Source of the DNA: [Mycobacterium] vasticus | GTDB lineage: Bacteria > Actinomycetota > Actinomycetes > Mycobacteriales > Mycobacteriaceae | Direction: 5' to 3' | DNA length: 64,000 nucleotides | Assembly: GCF_020181595.1 (NCBI RefSeq) | Contig: NZ_CP084028.1 | Span: 2,105,731 to 2,169,730, forward strand | In this document: positions 55,591-63,725 of the stretch, in pieces | Layout of the letters: every line of letters starts with the position of its first letter | Numbering within the stretch: position 1 is the first letter of the stretch | Translations under genes and position numbers: made by a program | The notes under the pieces: generated by a model | What the model saw: only the letters and a program-made list of their open reading frames with translations | What the model was told of the DNA's origin: nothing | Database searches by the model: none

Positions 55591-57179
55591 TCGGCCCGAC
55601 GGGCGGCGCTCGCCCCGGCGCGCCGGCCGGCGAACACGCAGTCGGCGATCGACAGCCCGCTGACGTAGGACCGGGACGCGATACCGATCGCGGTGCGGCC
55701 GGCGCTGTAGAGCCCCGGGATCGGCGCTCCGTCGGCGTCGACGACGGAGCCGGTGTCCTCGCAGACCCGCACCCCGCCGAGGGTGAGCATCGGCGTGGGC
55801 AGCAAGGGGTTGGGGCGCACCGAGATATCCAGAAGTGTGTAGGGGGCTCGATCGATGCGGCGGCGGAATTCGTCGGGCTTCCCGACCGGGTCGGGCTGGC
55901 CGGCGTCGATCGCGTCGTTGTGGGCGGCGACGGTCGCCTGCAGGCCCTCCGGGTCGATGCCGGCCGCCCGGGCCACCTCCGTCAGGGTCTTGCCGCGTTT
56001 GGCGCCGGTGAGCATCAGGGCGGCGGACTGGGCGCGCTGGAACCACAACGTCTGGGTGAGCAGTTGGCGCCGCGCCTCCGACATCAGGGCGGCGTCGGCC
56101 AGGATCCAGCCGTTGCTGCCGTGCTGCTTTACCAGGGCCTGGCCGAGCGCGGCGCCGTAGCGGGTCTCGTCGATGACTCGAGAACCCTTGTCGTCGACCA
56201 CGATCGAGGAGATGAATGCGCTCGGCGGGGTGATGAACTTCCACACCGAGACGTTATCCATCCGGTCGGTCACCGCACCGACGCTCTGCGCCAACGCGAT
56301 ACCGCTGCCGTCGTCACCGCTGGTGCCCAACGGCAGGCCCCCGTTGAATTGAGGGGCGTAGCGCTTGCGCCATTCGGTGTTCGCGATGAAGCCACCCGCG
56401 CAGATGATCACGCCTCGCCGCGCGGTGATCTCGATCGGACGGGCGTAACGGTCGGCAAGCTTGGCCAGCCGGCGCTCCATCGCCGCGCGCAGCGGCGGGT
56501 AGTAGACGCCCGGCTTGGAGGAGATCGCCGCCAGGCGTGCATAGCGGCGCTGGATGCGCCGTGGCGCCTCGCCCATGGTCATCGCGCGTACGCCGATCAC
56601 CCGGCCGGTGGCATCGCGCAGCAGCTCGGTGACGCTGGTGTGCGGCCGGAAGTCCACGCCAAGCCTGCGGGCCGAATCCGCCAGTGGCGCATAGATCTTC
56701 GTGCCCGAGGTGCCTTTGCCGTAGGCGCGGTGGCCGCGTTGCACCGGCGGGGTGTGGGCGCGGAATGCCCCGGCATTCTCGCTGCCGGAGTGATACAGGT
56801 AGTAGCGGTTGTTGGGAAACGACGTCTTGTAGGGGCACAGTCCGGCGTTGAACGGAACACCGTGGCCGCTCAGCCAGTCGATCATCTCCGGACTGGAATC
56901 GACGAAGCGCTGCAACGTCTCCGGGCTGACCGCGTCGCCGACCTCCAGGCGCAGGTAGTCCAGCATCTGCTCGGCCGTGTCGTGTACGCCGGCTTCCTTC
57001 TGGACCGAGGTGCCGGCCCCGGCGTAGATGATGCCGCCGGAGATCGCGGTGGCTCCACCGCCGTTGGCGCGGTCGACGGCGATGACCTCGGCGCCGAGTT
57101 CTCGTGCGGTGATCGCCGCGCTCGTTCCTGCCGCGCCGAACCCGACGACGACGATGTCAGTTGTCAAACTGGTGGTCAC
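55587..57179 (-). CDS. FAD-dependent dehydrogenase, KstD/fumarate-reductase-like
   Basis: A 530-residue FAD_binding_2 protein. Dinucleotide site TDIVVVGFGAAGTSAAITARELGAEVIAVDRANGGGATAISGG; the C-terminal PTPMLTLGGVRVCEDTGSVVDADGAPIPGLYSAGRTAIGIASRSYVSGLSIADCVFAGR closes the FAD site. This fold is shared by 3-ketosteroid-delta1-dehydrogenases and other steroid oxidoreductases. GTG at 57179 is chosen because a -10 (TACATT) ends seven bases before it; TTG at 57188 is possible. A KstR box overlaps this promoter, so a role in sterol breakdown is inferred. Confidence 0.88.
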   Translation of the reverse strand: MTTSLTTDIVVVGFGAAGTSAAITARELGAEVIAVDRANGGGATAISGGIIYAGAGTSVQKEAGVHDTAEQMLDYLRLEVGDAVSPETLQRFVDSSPEMIDWLSGHGVPFNAGLCPYKTSFPNNRYYLYHSGSENAGAFRAHTPPVQRGHRAYGKGTSGTKIYAPLADSARRLGVDFRPHTSVTELLRDATGRVIGVRAMTMGEAPRRIQRRYARLAAISSKPGVYYPPLRAAMERRLAKLADRYARPIEITARRGVIICAGGFIANTEWRKRYAPQFNGGLPLGTSGDDGSGIALAQSVGAVTDRMDNVSVWKFITPPSAFISSIVVDDKGSRVIDETRYGAALGQALVKQHGSNGWILADAALMSEARRQLLTQTLWFQRAQSAALMLTGAKRGKTLTEVARAAGIDPEGLQATVAAHNDAIDAGQPDPVGKPDEFRRRIDRAPYTLLDISVRPNPLLPTPMLTLGGVRVCEDTGSVVDADGAPIPGLYSAGRTAIGIASRSYVSGLSIADCVFAGRRAGASAARRAD

Positions 57180-57188
57180 GCGGCTCAA

Positions 57189-57202
57189 TGTAACAGGTTC
57201 TA
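57189..57202. promoter_or_regulatory. KstR-type operator on the flavoprotein gene
   Basis: TGTAACAGGTTCTA fits TNNAACNNGTTNNA at every fixed position. It overlaps the minus-strand -10 box TACATT (57187-57192) of the gene starting at 57179, an arrangement expected for repression. Confidence 0.75.
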
Positions 57203-57329
57203 GTTCTGCTTCTACTCAGATAACCAGCGATGATAAATGAACAAACGGCTATAACCGAAACATGTTCTACTTTCTCGGGAACGCTCCCGAGGGCCACCTT
57301 GCGCGCTTTACGCCTGCTCACCGGTCAAG

Positions 57330-58175
57330 ATGGACGGCATGGCTGCACGAGTATGGCGCATTGTCGCGACCCTGGTTTTCGCCCTCGCCGCAACGGTGAC
57401 GCCGGCCGGTGCCGAGCCGGGAGCCGATCCGGCGGCGCTGGCCGCCGATCTGGTCGCCGCCGACCAGGCGCTGCGCAACCCGTCGGCCCCGGAACAGGTG
57501 CTCGCGGCCGCTGCTCGCCGCCAGCAGGTCGCCTATCGCACCCTGGGGGCACACCCGGAGTGGGATGCGGTGGCTCGCCCGCAGATCCCGGCGTCCCTGC
57601 TCGACGTCTATGACCGCAACATCGATGCCCGCCGTGCGCTCATGGCGCTCACCGATCCGAAATCCAGCATGCCGCCATGGCGGGTGGTGCCGCCGGTGCC
57701 GGCCAACGAACTGATCGCCGCTTACCGTGCCGCCGAGGCCGCATCCGGGGTGCCGTGGAACTACCTGGCGGCCATCAACTTCGTCGAGACCGGCTTCGGC
57801 CGCATCAACGGCATCAGCGACGACGCCGCGGCGGGCCCGATGCAGTTCCTGCCGTCGACGTTCGCGGCCTACGGCAACGGGGGAGACATCCACTCGCCCC
57901 GGGATTCCATCATGGCGGCGGGACGGCTGTTGGCCGCCAACGGATTCGCCACCAACCCGGATAAGGCGATCTGGGGCTACAACCACTCCGACTACTACGT
58001 GCGGGCCGTCAAAGACTATGCCGCGGTCATCGGCGGCGACCCGGCCGGATTCGCCGGCTACTACCGGTGGGACACCTACTACCGCACCACCGCCGGTGAT
58101 CTGCTGCTGCCGATCGGGTACTTCTCGGCGACGCGGATTCCGGTCGAGCAGTACCTGGCGTCGCACCCGCAGTGA
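57330..58175 (+). CDS. secreted lytic transglycosylase-like protein
   Basis: A 281-residue protein with a signal peptide (about 1-28). A helical part is followed by an SLT-like domain: WNYLAAINFVETGFGRINGISDDAAAGPMQFLPSTFAAYGNGGDIHSPRDSI, with the catalytic Glu in the NFVETGFG segment and AAGPMQFLPSTW-like GPMQF. Cleaves peptidoglycan glycan strands. Starts ATG 57330 or 57339 are both possible; the shorter leader (MAARVWRIVATLVFA) looks cleaner. Confidence 0.87.
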   Translation: MDGMAARVWRIVATLVFALAATVTPAGAEPGADPAALAADLVAADQALRNPSAPEQVLAAAARRQQVAYRTLGAHPEWDAVARPQIPASLLDVYDRNIDARRALMALTDPKSSMPPWRVVPPVPANELIAAYRAAEAASGVPWNYLAAINFVETGFGRINGISDDAAAGPMQFLPSTFAAYGNGGDIHSPRDSIMAAGRLLAANGFATNPDKAIWGYNHSDYYVRAVKDYAAVIGGDPAGFAGYYRWDTYYRTTAGDLLLPIGYFSATRIPVEQYLASHPQ

Positions 58176-58179
58176 GGCG

Positions 58180-58545
58180 TCAGCCCTGCTGGGCCCGCCA
58201 CTTGTCGAGCACCCGCCGCTCTCGTTTCGTCGGTCGCCCGGCACCGCGGTCGCGGGCGGCCACCGGCATCGCGGCGCTCGGTGGCGGTGGCGGCGTCCGA
58301 TCCAGGTAACAGGTCACCGCGTCGGGCGCCCCGACTCGTTTCTGGATCACCCGCAGCACTTCCACGATTCGGCTGCGATCACCGATATGGGCGCTCACCA
58401 CGTCACCGGGACAGACCGTGGTCGCCGGCTTGGCCGGGCGATTGTTGACCCGCACATGCCCACCGCGGCAGGCGGCCGCCGCGTCCGGCCGGGTTTTGGT
58501 GATCCGCACCGCCCACAGCCACCGATCCACCCGGGACGATTCCAT
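58180..58545 (-). CDS. S4-domain RNA-binding protein, Hsp15-like
   Basis: A 121-residue protein. MESSRVDRWLWAVRITKTRPDAAAACRGGHVRVNNRPAKPATTV is the S4 domain of Hsp15/HslR, and the tail (RDRGAGRPTKRERRVLDKWR) is the basic Hsp15 C-terminus. Hsp15 binds stalled 50S-tRNA complexes. It ends five bases after the transglycosylase stop on the other strand. Confidence 0.87.
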   Translation of the reverse strand: MESSRVDRWLWAVRITKTRPDAAAACRGGHVRVNNRPAKPATTVCPGDVVSAHIGDRSRIVEVLRVIQKRVGAPDAVTCYLDRTPPPPPSAAMPVAARDRGAGRPTKRERRVLDKWRAQQG

Positions 58546-58558
58546 GACCGACCGCGGC

Positions 58559-59182
58559 TCAGCGGGCCTTGAGGATCTTGATCGCGAACACCAGGGTGTC
58601 GCCGGGCAGGATGCCGGCGGCGGGCTGGCCCTCGGGGTAGCCGTCGGCGGGGATCATCGCGACGGCCACCGTCGAGCCGACCTTCTGGCCCGCGATGGCC
58701 TTCTGGAATCCCGGCACGACGCGGCCCAGCCCGAATTCTACCGGCTCGCCACGCTGGTAGCTGCTGTCGAACACCGACCCGTCGCGGCCGTTGACACCCA
58801 TGTAGCAGACCGTCACGGTGGCACTGTCCGCGACCACCGGGCCGTCGCCGGCCTTGAGCGTGTGCACCTGGGTCTGCGCCACCTTGAACGGTTGCTTCAC
58901 CGTGACACTCGGCGCGGCGGTGTCGGTGGAGCCGATCACCGCCAGGCTGCCGCTGGATCCGGGCAGCGTCCACTCGGGCTCGCCGCCCTCCGTCGGCGCC
59001 GACGAGGGGCAGACCGACGGCGTCTGGCCGCCGGGGGGCATGAACAGATCCGTCACTGTGGAGGTGCGCTCCGAGGAAGCGCTGTTCTCCGAGCCGCCGC
59101 AGGCGGTCAGGGTCAGGCCCAGGCCCAGGGCACCGGTGGCGAGTGCGATGAGCGGGGTGCGAAAGGAAGTCACCTGCGCCAC
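58559..59182 (-). CDS. FKBP-type peptidyl-prolyl isomerase, lipoprotein
   Basis: A 207-residue protein with a signal peptide and lipobox LTAC (Cys28), a linker, and a C-terminal FKBP domain of about 105 residues. In the FKBP domain VTVCYMGVNGRDGSVFDSSYQRGEPVEFGLGRVVPGFQKAIAGQKVGSTVAVAMIPADGYPEGQP is typical of actinobacterial FKBPs, and it ends LVFAIKILKAR. It folds exported proteins outside the membrane. A paralogue without the lipobox lies at 63138-63689. Confidence 0.9.
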   Translation of the reverse strand: MAQVTSFRTPLIALATGALGLGLTLTACGGSENSASSERTSTVTDLFMPPGGQTPSVCPSSAPTEGGEPEWTLPGSSGSLAVIGSTDTAAPSVTVKQPFKVAQTQVHTLKAGDGPVVADSATVTVCYMGVNGRDGSVFDSSYQRGEPVEFGLGRVVPGFQKAIAGQKVGSTVAVAMIPADGYPEGQPAAGILPGDTLVFAIKILKAR

Positions 59183-59213
59183 GCTACAGCCCGGGGTGAG
59201 CCGACTGGACGGT

Positions 59214-59248
59214 GTAGCATTCCGCTATAGCTTGTTTCATATTGCTAC
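59214..59248. promoter_or_regulatory. candidate operator region of the ParD-like/zeta module
   Basis: GTAGCA at 59214-59219 and TGCTAC at 59243-59248 are an inverted pair, and the eight-base palindrome GCTATAGC (59224-59231) lies between them, just upstream of the ParD-like gene. Autoregulation by the antitoxin is inferred. Confidence 0.4.
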
Positions 59249-59266
59249 GCAGCTGGGAGGTCGCCT

Positions 59267-59656
59267 ATGGCCGAGGCCGCCGATCGGGTAACCAGGTTTG
59301 CGGCGGACTTGGTGGACAGCGCTGCGGCCGAAGGTGCTCGGCAGAGCCGGTCGGCCAAACAACAGCTCGATCACTGGGCGCGGGTAGGTCGCGCGGTATC
59401 GGCGCAGCAGACCGCGGCGCGCAGGCGGGTCGAAGCAGCCTTGGCCGGTCATCTGGACACCGCTGCGTTGACTGCCGACGAAGGCGTGGTCTACAACGCT
59501 GAAATCTCCGCGGCGATCGAGGAGAACCTGGCGCAGACCAATTACGGGAACCTGCTCGCCGAGCGCGGCATCACCACAGTCGCGCTTGATGACGAGGGTC
59601 GAATCGTCGAATATCGGCCCGACGGCACCTCGGTGATCGTCGAGACGTCCTACTGA
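59267..59656 (+). CDS. ParD-like antitoxin family protein
   Basis: A 129-residue protein: ADRVTRFAADLVDSAAAEGARQSRSAKQQLDHWARVGRAVSAQQ is the ParD-like (PF11903) N-terminus, related to ribbon-helix-helix DNA binders. The C-terminal part (EISAAIEENLAQTNYGNLLAERGITTVALDDEGRIVEYRPDG) would bind the toxin. GGGAGG lies six bases before the ATG. It is followed after 16 bases by a zeta-toxin-like gene. Confidence 0.8.
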   Translation: MAEAADRVTRFAADLVDSAAAEGARQSRSAKQQLDHWARVGRAVSAQQTAARRRVEAALAGHLDTAALTADEGVVYNAEISAAIEENLAQTNYGNLLAERGITTVALDDEGRIVEYRPDGTSVIVETSY

Positions 59657-59672
59657 CGGCGGACGGGCGCTG

Positions 59673-60248
59673 ATGCGACGACTCGACCTCGTCGTCGGCC
59701 CGAACGGGGCGGGGAAATCCACCTTCGTTGCCCTGACGTTGGGGCAGTTGCTGCCGGGTGCGCCGTTCGTCAACGCAGATGAGATCGCCAAGAGCCGCTG
59801 GCCCGACGACACCGCTGCGCGCGCGTACGACGCTGCAAAGGTGGCTGCGCTGACCCGGGTGAAGCTCATCGCGGAGGGCCATTCGTTCATCACTGAGACG
59901 GTGTTTTCGCACGAGTCCAAACTTGACTTGCTCCGCCATGCGCACTCCCAGGGCTACACGGTGATGCTGCATGCACTGTTGATCCCCGAAGTGTTGGCGG
60001 TGCAGCGGGTGCGGTATCGCGTGGTCGCGGGCGGGCACGCGGTTCCTGAGGAGAAGATCCGAGGGCGATACCACCGGCTGTGGCCACTCGTCGCCGAAGC
60101 GATCGCAATGGCCGATGTCGCTACGGTTTACGACAATTCACGTGCGACCGGGCCAAAGATTGTGGCGCAGTTCGCCGGAGGTGCGGAGATCGGGGAGCTG
60201 GCCTGGCCCGCCTGGACGCCTGAGGCCCTGACCCGACGCTGGGTCTAG
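59673..60248 (+). CDS. zeta-toxin-family kinase
   Basis: A 191-residue P-loop protein. Walker A GPNGAGKST, FVNADEIAKSRWPDD and SFITETVFSHESKLDLL fit the zeta/UNAG-kinase fold, where the Asp acts as base and the toxin phosphorylates UDP-N-acetylglucosamine. The lid region RIRGRYHRLWPLVAEA carries the basic ATP-binding residues. Its cognate epsilon antitoxin is not present; a ParD-like gene precedes it instead. It converges with the MDR gene with a four-base overlap. Confidence 0.87.
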   Translation: MRRLDLVVGPNGAGKSTFVALTLGQLLPGAPFVNADEIAKSRWPDDTAARAYDAAKVAALTRVKLIAEGHSFITETVFSHESKLDLLRHAHSQGYTVMLHALLIPEVLAVQRVRYRVVAGGHAVPEEKIRGRYHRLWPLVAEAIAMADVATVYDNSRATGPKIVAQFAGGAEIGELAWPAWTPEALTRRWV

Positions 60249-61258
60249 CCGGAGACCTTCACCACCAGCTTGCCGACGTTCTTGCCGTCGAACAGCATGT
60301 TGATGGCCGTCGGCAGCTGCTCGAACCCCTCGACGACGGTCTCGAGCGGGGTGAGCTTCCCGGCGGCGATCAGCTCGCCGATCTCGGCGTTGGCCTCCGG
60401 GGAGCGCAGGAAGTGATCGAGCACGATGAAGCCCTGCAGGTTCGCGCGCTGGATCAGTAGGTTGCCGAACGCGCGCGGTCCCGGCGGTGGGTTGGTCTCG
60501 TTGTAGCCGGAGATCATCCCGCACAACGCGATTCGAGCGCCGACGTTGATGCGGGCGAAGATGGCATCCATGATGTCGCCGCCGACGTTCTCGAAGTCGA
60601 CGTCGATCCCGTTGGGGGTTGCGGCGGCGAGCTGGCGGGCCCAGTCCTCGGCGCGGTAGTCCACGGCCGCGTCGAAGCCGAGCCGGTCGGTCAGCAGCGC
60701 GCACTTGTCCGGCCCGCCGGCGATCCCGACCACCCGGGCCCCGGAGGCCTTGGCGAGCTGACCGGCGACCGAGCCGACCGCGCCGGCCGCAGCTGAGACG
60801 ACGACGGTCTCGCCGGGCTTGGGTTTGCCGATGTCGCGGATCCCGATCCACGCGGTGAGCCCGGTCATGCCCAGCGCGCCCAGGTACGCGCTGGGTGAGA
60901 CGCCGTCGGCGACCTCGACCGGGAACAGCGGCATCGAATCGGAGACGACCGCATACTCCTGCCAGCCGGTCAGTCCCTGCACGATCTGGCCGACCGGAAA
61001 GTTCGGATTGTTCGACGCGATGACCTCGCCGAGCCCGGCGGCGCGCATGACCTCGCCGATGCCGACCGGCGGCAGGTACGACGGTGTTTCGTTGATCCAC
61101 ATCCGGTTGGTCGGATCCAGTGAGATCCAGTCGACGCGCACCAGTGCCTCGCCGTCGCCGATCGCCGGCACCGCCTGCTCGGTGAGTTCGAAGGTGTCCG
61201 GGCCGATCCGGCCGGTGGGACGCTCACGGAGCAGGAACTGGCGGTTTCGATCGGTCAT
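60245..61258 (-). CDS. NADP-dependent MDR-family oxidoreductase (CurA-like)
   Basis: A 337-residue medium-chain reductase without catalytic zinc. RQFLLRERPTGRIGPDTFELTEQAVP, LDPTNRMWINETPSYLPPVGIGEVMRAAG, and coenzyme site VVVSAAAGAVGSVAGQLAKASGARVVGIAGG fit the leukotriene-B4-reductase/CurA group, which reduces alpha,beta-unsaturated ketones with NADPH. ATG at 61258 gives the family N-terminus. Confidence 0.92.
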   Translation of the reverse strand: MTDRNRQFLLRERPTGRIGPDTFELTEQAVPAIGDGEALVRVDWISLDPTNRMWINETPSYLPPVGIGEVMRAAGLGEVIASNNPNFPVGQIVQGLTGWQEYAVVSDSMPLFPVEVADGVSPSAYLGALGMTGLTAWIGIRDIGKPKPGETVVVSAAAGAVGSVAGQLAKASGARVVGIAGGPDKCALLTDRLGFDAAVDYRAEDWARQLAAATPNGIDVDFENVGGDIMDAIFARINVGARIALCGMISGYNETNPPPGPRAFGNLLIQRANLQGFIVLDHFLRSPEANAEIGELIAAGKLTPLETVVEGFEQLPTAINMLFDGKNVGKLVVKVSG

Positions 61259-61311
61259 GATCGAACGGTACCGGAGGCACCTGCCGTAGTCACGACTGGC
61301 AGACTGGCGGC

Positions 61312-61806
61312 ATGGCACAGATAACCTTGCGCGGAAACGCAGTCAACACGTCCGGCGACCTGCCTGCGGTGGGGAGTGCGGCGCCCGCATTCTCGCTGAC
61401 CGGAACCGATCTCGGTGCGGTCGACAGTGGTCAGTTCGGCGGTAAGCCGCTGTTGCTGAACATCTTCCCGTCCATTGACACCCCGGTGTGCGCGACCAGC
61501 GTGCGGACCTTCAACGAGCGCGCTGCGGCCGGCGGTGTGGCCGTGGTGTGCGTGTCGAACGACCTGCCGTTCGCGCAGAAGCGTTTCTGCGGTGCCGAGG
61601 GCATCGAGAACGTGACCTCGGCGTCGGCGTTCCGGTCGAGCTTCGGCGGCGACTACGGCGTGACCATCGCCGACGGTCCGATGGCCGGGCTGCTGGCACG
61701 GGCCGTCGTGGTGATCGGCGCCGACGGCAAGGTGGCCTACACCGAGCTGGTGCCCGAGATCGCCTCCGAGCCCGACTACGACGCGGCCATCGCAGCGCTG
61801 AGCTGA
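61312..61806 (+). CDS. tpx: thiol peroxidase Tpx
   Basis: A 164-residue atypical 2-Cys peroxiredoxin: peroxidatic Cys60 in SIDTPVCATS, resolving Cys93 in RFCGAEGI, plus Cys80, exactly as in M. tuberculosis Tpx (Rv1932). It is reduced by thioredoxin and defends against H2O2 and peroxynitrite. It is divergent from the MDR gene. Confidence 0.96.
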   Translation: MAQITLRGNAVNTSGDLPAVGSAAPAFSLTGTDLGAVDSGQFGGKPLLLNIFPSIDTPVCATSVRTFNERAAAGGVAVVCVSNDLPFAQKRFCGAEGIENVTSASAFRSSFGGDYGVTIADGPMAGLLARAVVVIGADGKVAYTELVPEIASEPDYDAAIAALS

Positions 61807-61811
61807 TCGGC

Positions 61812-62450
61812 TCACACGCGACCCGCGAAGCTGCGCAGCGCCTGTACGTGGCCGTCCGAACCGGTGAAGGCGACGTCGGCCCGGCGGCCGGCCAACCACC
61901 GCACCATGTTTGCCGGCGTGCCACGGACGGTCACCGTCGGGCCCGATTCGGGCCCGACGGATGATTTCGGGCCGCCGTCACCGGTGTCGACCATGACCCG
62001 GACGCCGGCGGGCAGCTTCGTGAGCTGATAGCGCAGCAGCGGGGGAATGGCCTGCGCCAGCGTCGGCGGCACCGCATGGGCACCGGCACCGATCAGGTCG
62101 TCGTGGTGGGTCCAGTACTCGAACAGCGTCAGCGGTGCCACCCGCGGCCGCAACAACAGTCGCGGCACCGGGCGACGCAGCCGTGCGATCAGCTCGGTGA
62201 AGCTGCAGCGGTGCTCACGGCGAATCGCGAAGTCCACCAACCTCGGTGGGGCGGGAACCGCGATGCCCCTCACCACCAGCGACCGGGCGATGAACGTCGA
62301 TACAGCGGCGGTGCGTTCTTCTGCCACCAGATGAGCCGCCAGGTCCCGCGCCGTCCAGGTCCCACAGCCGGCGTGCGCCGATGCGCCGGCGGCGCTCAAG
62401 GACTCTGCGAGCGCGGCCCGTTCGGCTTCGATGTCGCCGGTGAGCGTCAT
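61812..62450 (-). CDS. maleylpyruvate-isomerase-like mycothiol-dependent protein (DinB-like)
   Basis: A 212-residue protein of the TIGR03085/DinB-like type. ERAALAESLSAAGASAHAGCGTWTARDLAAHLVAEER is the typical helix with the metal-binding His, and LFEYWTHHDDLIGAG contains further His/Asp. These proteins bind zinc or mycothiol. Substrate unknown. ATG at 62450 is preferred over GTG 62459. It ends five bases past the tpx stop. Confidence 0.8.
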   Translation of the reverse strand: MTLTGDIEAERAALAESLSAAGASAHAGCGTWTARDLAAHLVAEERTAAVSTFIARSLVVRGIAVPAPPRLVDFAIRREHRCSFTELIARLRRPVPRLLLRPRVAPLTLFEYWTHHDDLIGAGAHAVPPTLAQAIPPLLRYQLTKLPAGVRVMVDTGDGGPKSSVGPESGPTVTVRGTPANMVRWLAGRRADVAFTGSDGHVQALRSFAGRV

Positions 62451-62485
62451 GCCCACCATTCTGAAGCCTTGTTATCGTCGCGGCT

Positions 62486-63163
62486 GTGAAGCCACTTCCG
62501 AGTCGGGTTGGTGCGGTGGTGTTCGACTGCGACGGCCTGCTGCTCGACACCGAGGCCTGCTGGTCGCGTGCTGAGGCGAAGTTGTTTGCCGGCTATGGCT
62601 TTCCGTTCGGTCCCGAACAGAAGGATCTGTTGATCGGGCGCACTCTGGAAGCAGCCTGCTCGAACATGGCGGACTATTTCGGCCGGCCTGGTCATGGCGC
62701 GCAACTCCAGGTAGAGCTTGTTCCGTTGGTCGAAGCGGAGCTGGTCCAAGGTGTCCAGCCGATGCCCGGCGCCGTCGATCTGGTACAGGCCTTGGCCGGC
62801 AGTGTTCCGCTGGCGGTGGCCACCAACAGTCCCCGGACGATGTTGGACGTGGCGTTGGGTTCCGCCGGACTGGCCCCGTACCTCGCGGTGTCGGTCGCGG
62901 CCGACGAGGTCCGCACTCCTAAGCCCCATCCGGAGCTGTATCTCACCGCATTCGAACTGCTTGGGGTGTCGCCGAATGCGGGTGTGGCCCTGGAGGATTC
63001 ATCGACCGGTGTGGCGGCTGCTCGTGCCGCTGGCGCCTACCTGATCACGGTGCCGTCCCAGCCGGGCAAGCAACTGGACGGCGACTTTGTCACGACGACG
63101 CTGGCCGACCCGGAAATCGTGCGGTGGGCCCGCGACCTCAGCCGGAAGCACCCAGGATCTTGA
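62486..63163 (+). CDS. HAD-family beta-phosphoglucomutase-like hydrolase
   Basis: A 225-residue HAD-IA protein: VVFDCDGLLLDTEACWSRAE (nucleophile Asp), LAVATNSPR (Thr/Ser motif II), KPHPELYLTAFELLG (Lys) and GVALEDSSTGVAAARAAG (acidic pair). Likely a sugar phosphatase or mutase of unknown substrate. GTG start at 62486. The end overlaps the FKBP gene by 26 bases. Confidence 0.88.
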   Translation: MKPLPSRVGAVVFDCDGLLLDTEACWSRAEAKLFAGYGFPFGPEQKDLLIGRTLEAACSNMADYFGRPGHGAQLQVELVPLVEAELVQGVQPMPGAVDLVQALAGSVPLAVATNSPRTMLDVALGSAGLAPYLAVSVAADEVRTPKPHPELYLTAFELLGVSPNAGVALEDSSTGVAAARAAGAYLITVPSQPGKQLDGDFVTTTLADPEIVRWARDLSRKHPGS

Positions 63164-63689
63164 TGGCGAACACCAGGGTGTCGCCGGGTCGGATGCCTGC
63201 GCTGGGCTGGCCGTCGGGGTAGCCGTCCGCCGACGTCATCGCGACGGCGACGGTGGAGCCCACGGTCTGCCCGGCGATCGCCTTCTGGAAACCGGGGATC
63301 ACGCCGTTGAGCGGGAAGTCGACCGGTGCACCGCGCTGATAGCTGCTGTCGAACACCGATCCGTCACGGCCGTTGACGCCCATGTAGCAGACCGACACCT
63401 TCGCCGAACCCGGAACCACCGGGCCATCGCCGGCCTGCAGGGTGTGCACCTGGGTCTCGGTGACACTGAACGGTGTGGAGACGTCCACCCGCGGTGCCGT
63501 CGTGGCGGTGGAGCCGGTGACCGCGACGCTGCCGGTGGCCCCGCTCAGCGTCCACTCCGGTGTGCCGCCGGCCGGCGCGGCGGTGGGGCAGGACTCGGCC
63601 GCCGTCGCCGGGCCCGCCGCGAACGGCAGGACGATGGCGGCGACACCGGCCGCGGCGGCAACGAACGACTGCATTCGGGTGAGTTTCAC
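63138..63689 (-). CDS. secreted FKBP-type peptidyl-prolyl isomerase
   Basis: A 183-residue paralogue of the protein at 58559-59182. Signal peptide at about 1-35 without lipobox (ATAAES), then linker and FKBP domain almost identical in motifs (VSVCYMGVNGRDGSVFDSSYQRGAPVDF, GVIPGFQKAIAGQTVGSTVAVAM), ending TLVFAIKILGASG. GTG at 63689 or ATG 63674. Whereas the first copy is membrane-anchored, this one should be released. Confidence 0.9.
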   Translation of the reverse strand: MKLTRMQSFVAAAAGVAAIVLPFAAGPATAAESCPTAAPAGGTPEWTLSGATGSVAVTGSTATTAPRVDVSTPFSVTETQVHTLQAGDGPVVPGSAKVSVCYMGVNGRDGSVFDSSYQRGAPVDFPLNGVIPGFQKAIAGQTVGSTVAVAMTSADGYPDGQPSAGIRPGDTLVFAIKILGASG

Positions 63690-63713
63690 CCCCGTGACGC
63701 TACAGGTTGCGCG

Positions 63714-63719
63714 TAGGCT
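63714..63719 (+). promoter_or_regulatory. probable -10 box of the LLM gene (leaderless)
   Basis: TAGGCT six bases before the GTG at 63726. Confidence 0.5.
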
Positions 63720-63725
63720 CGCCGC

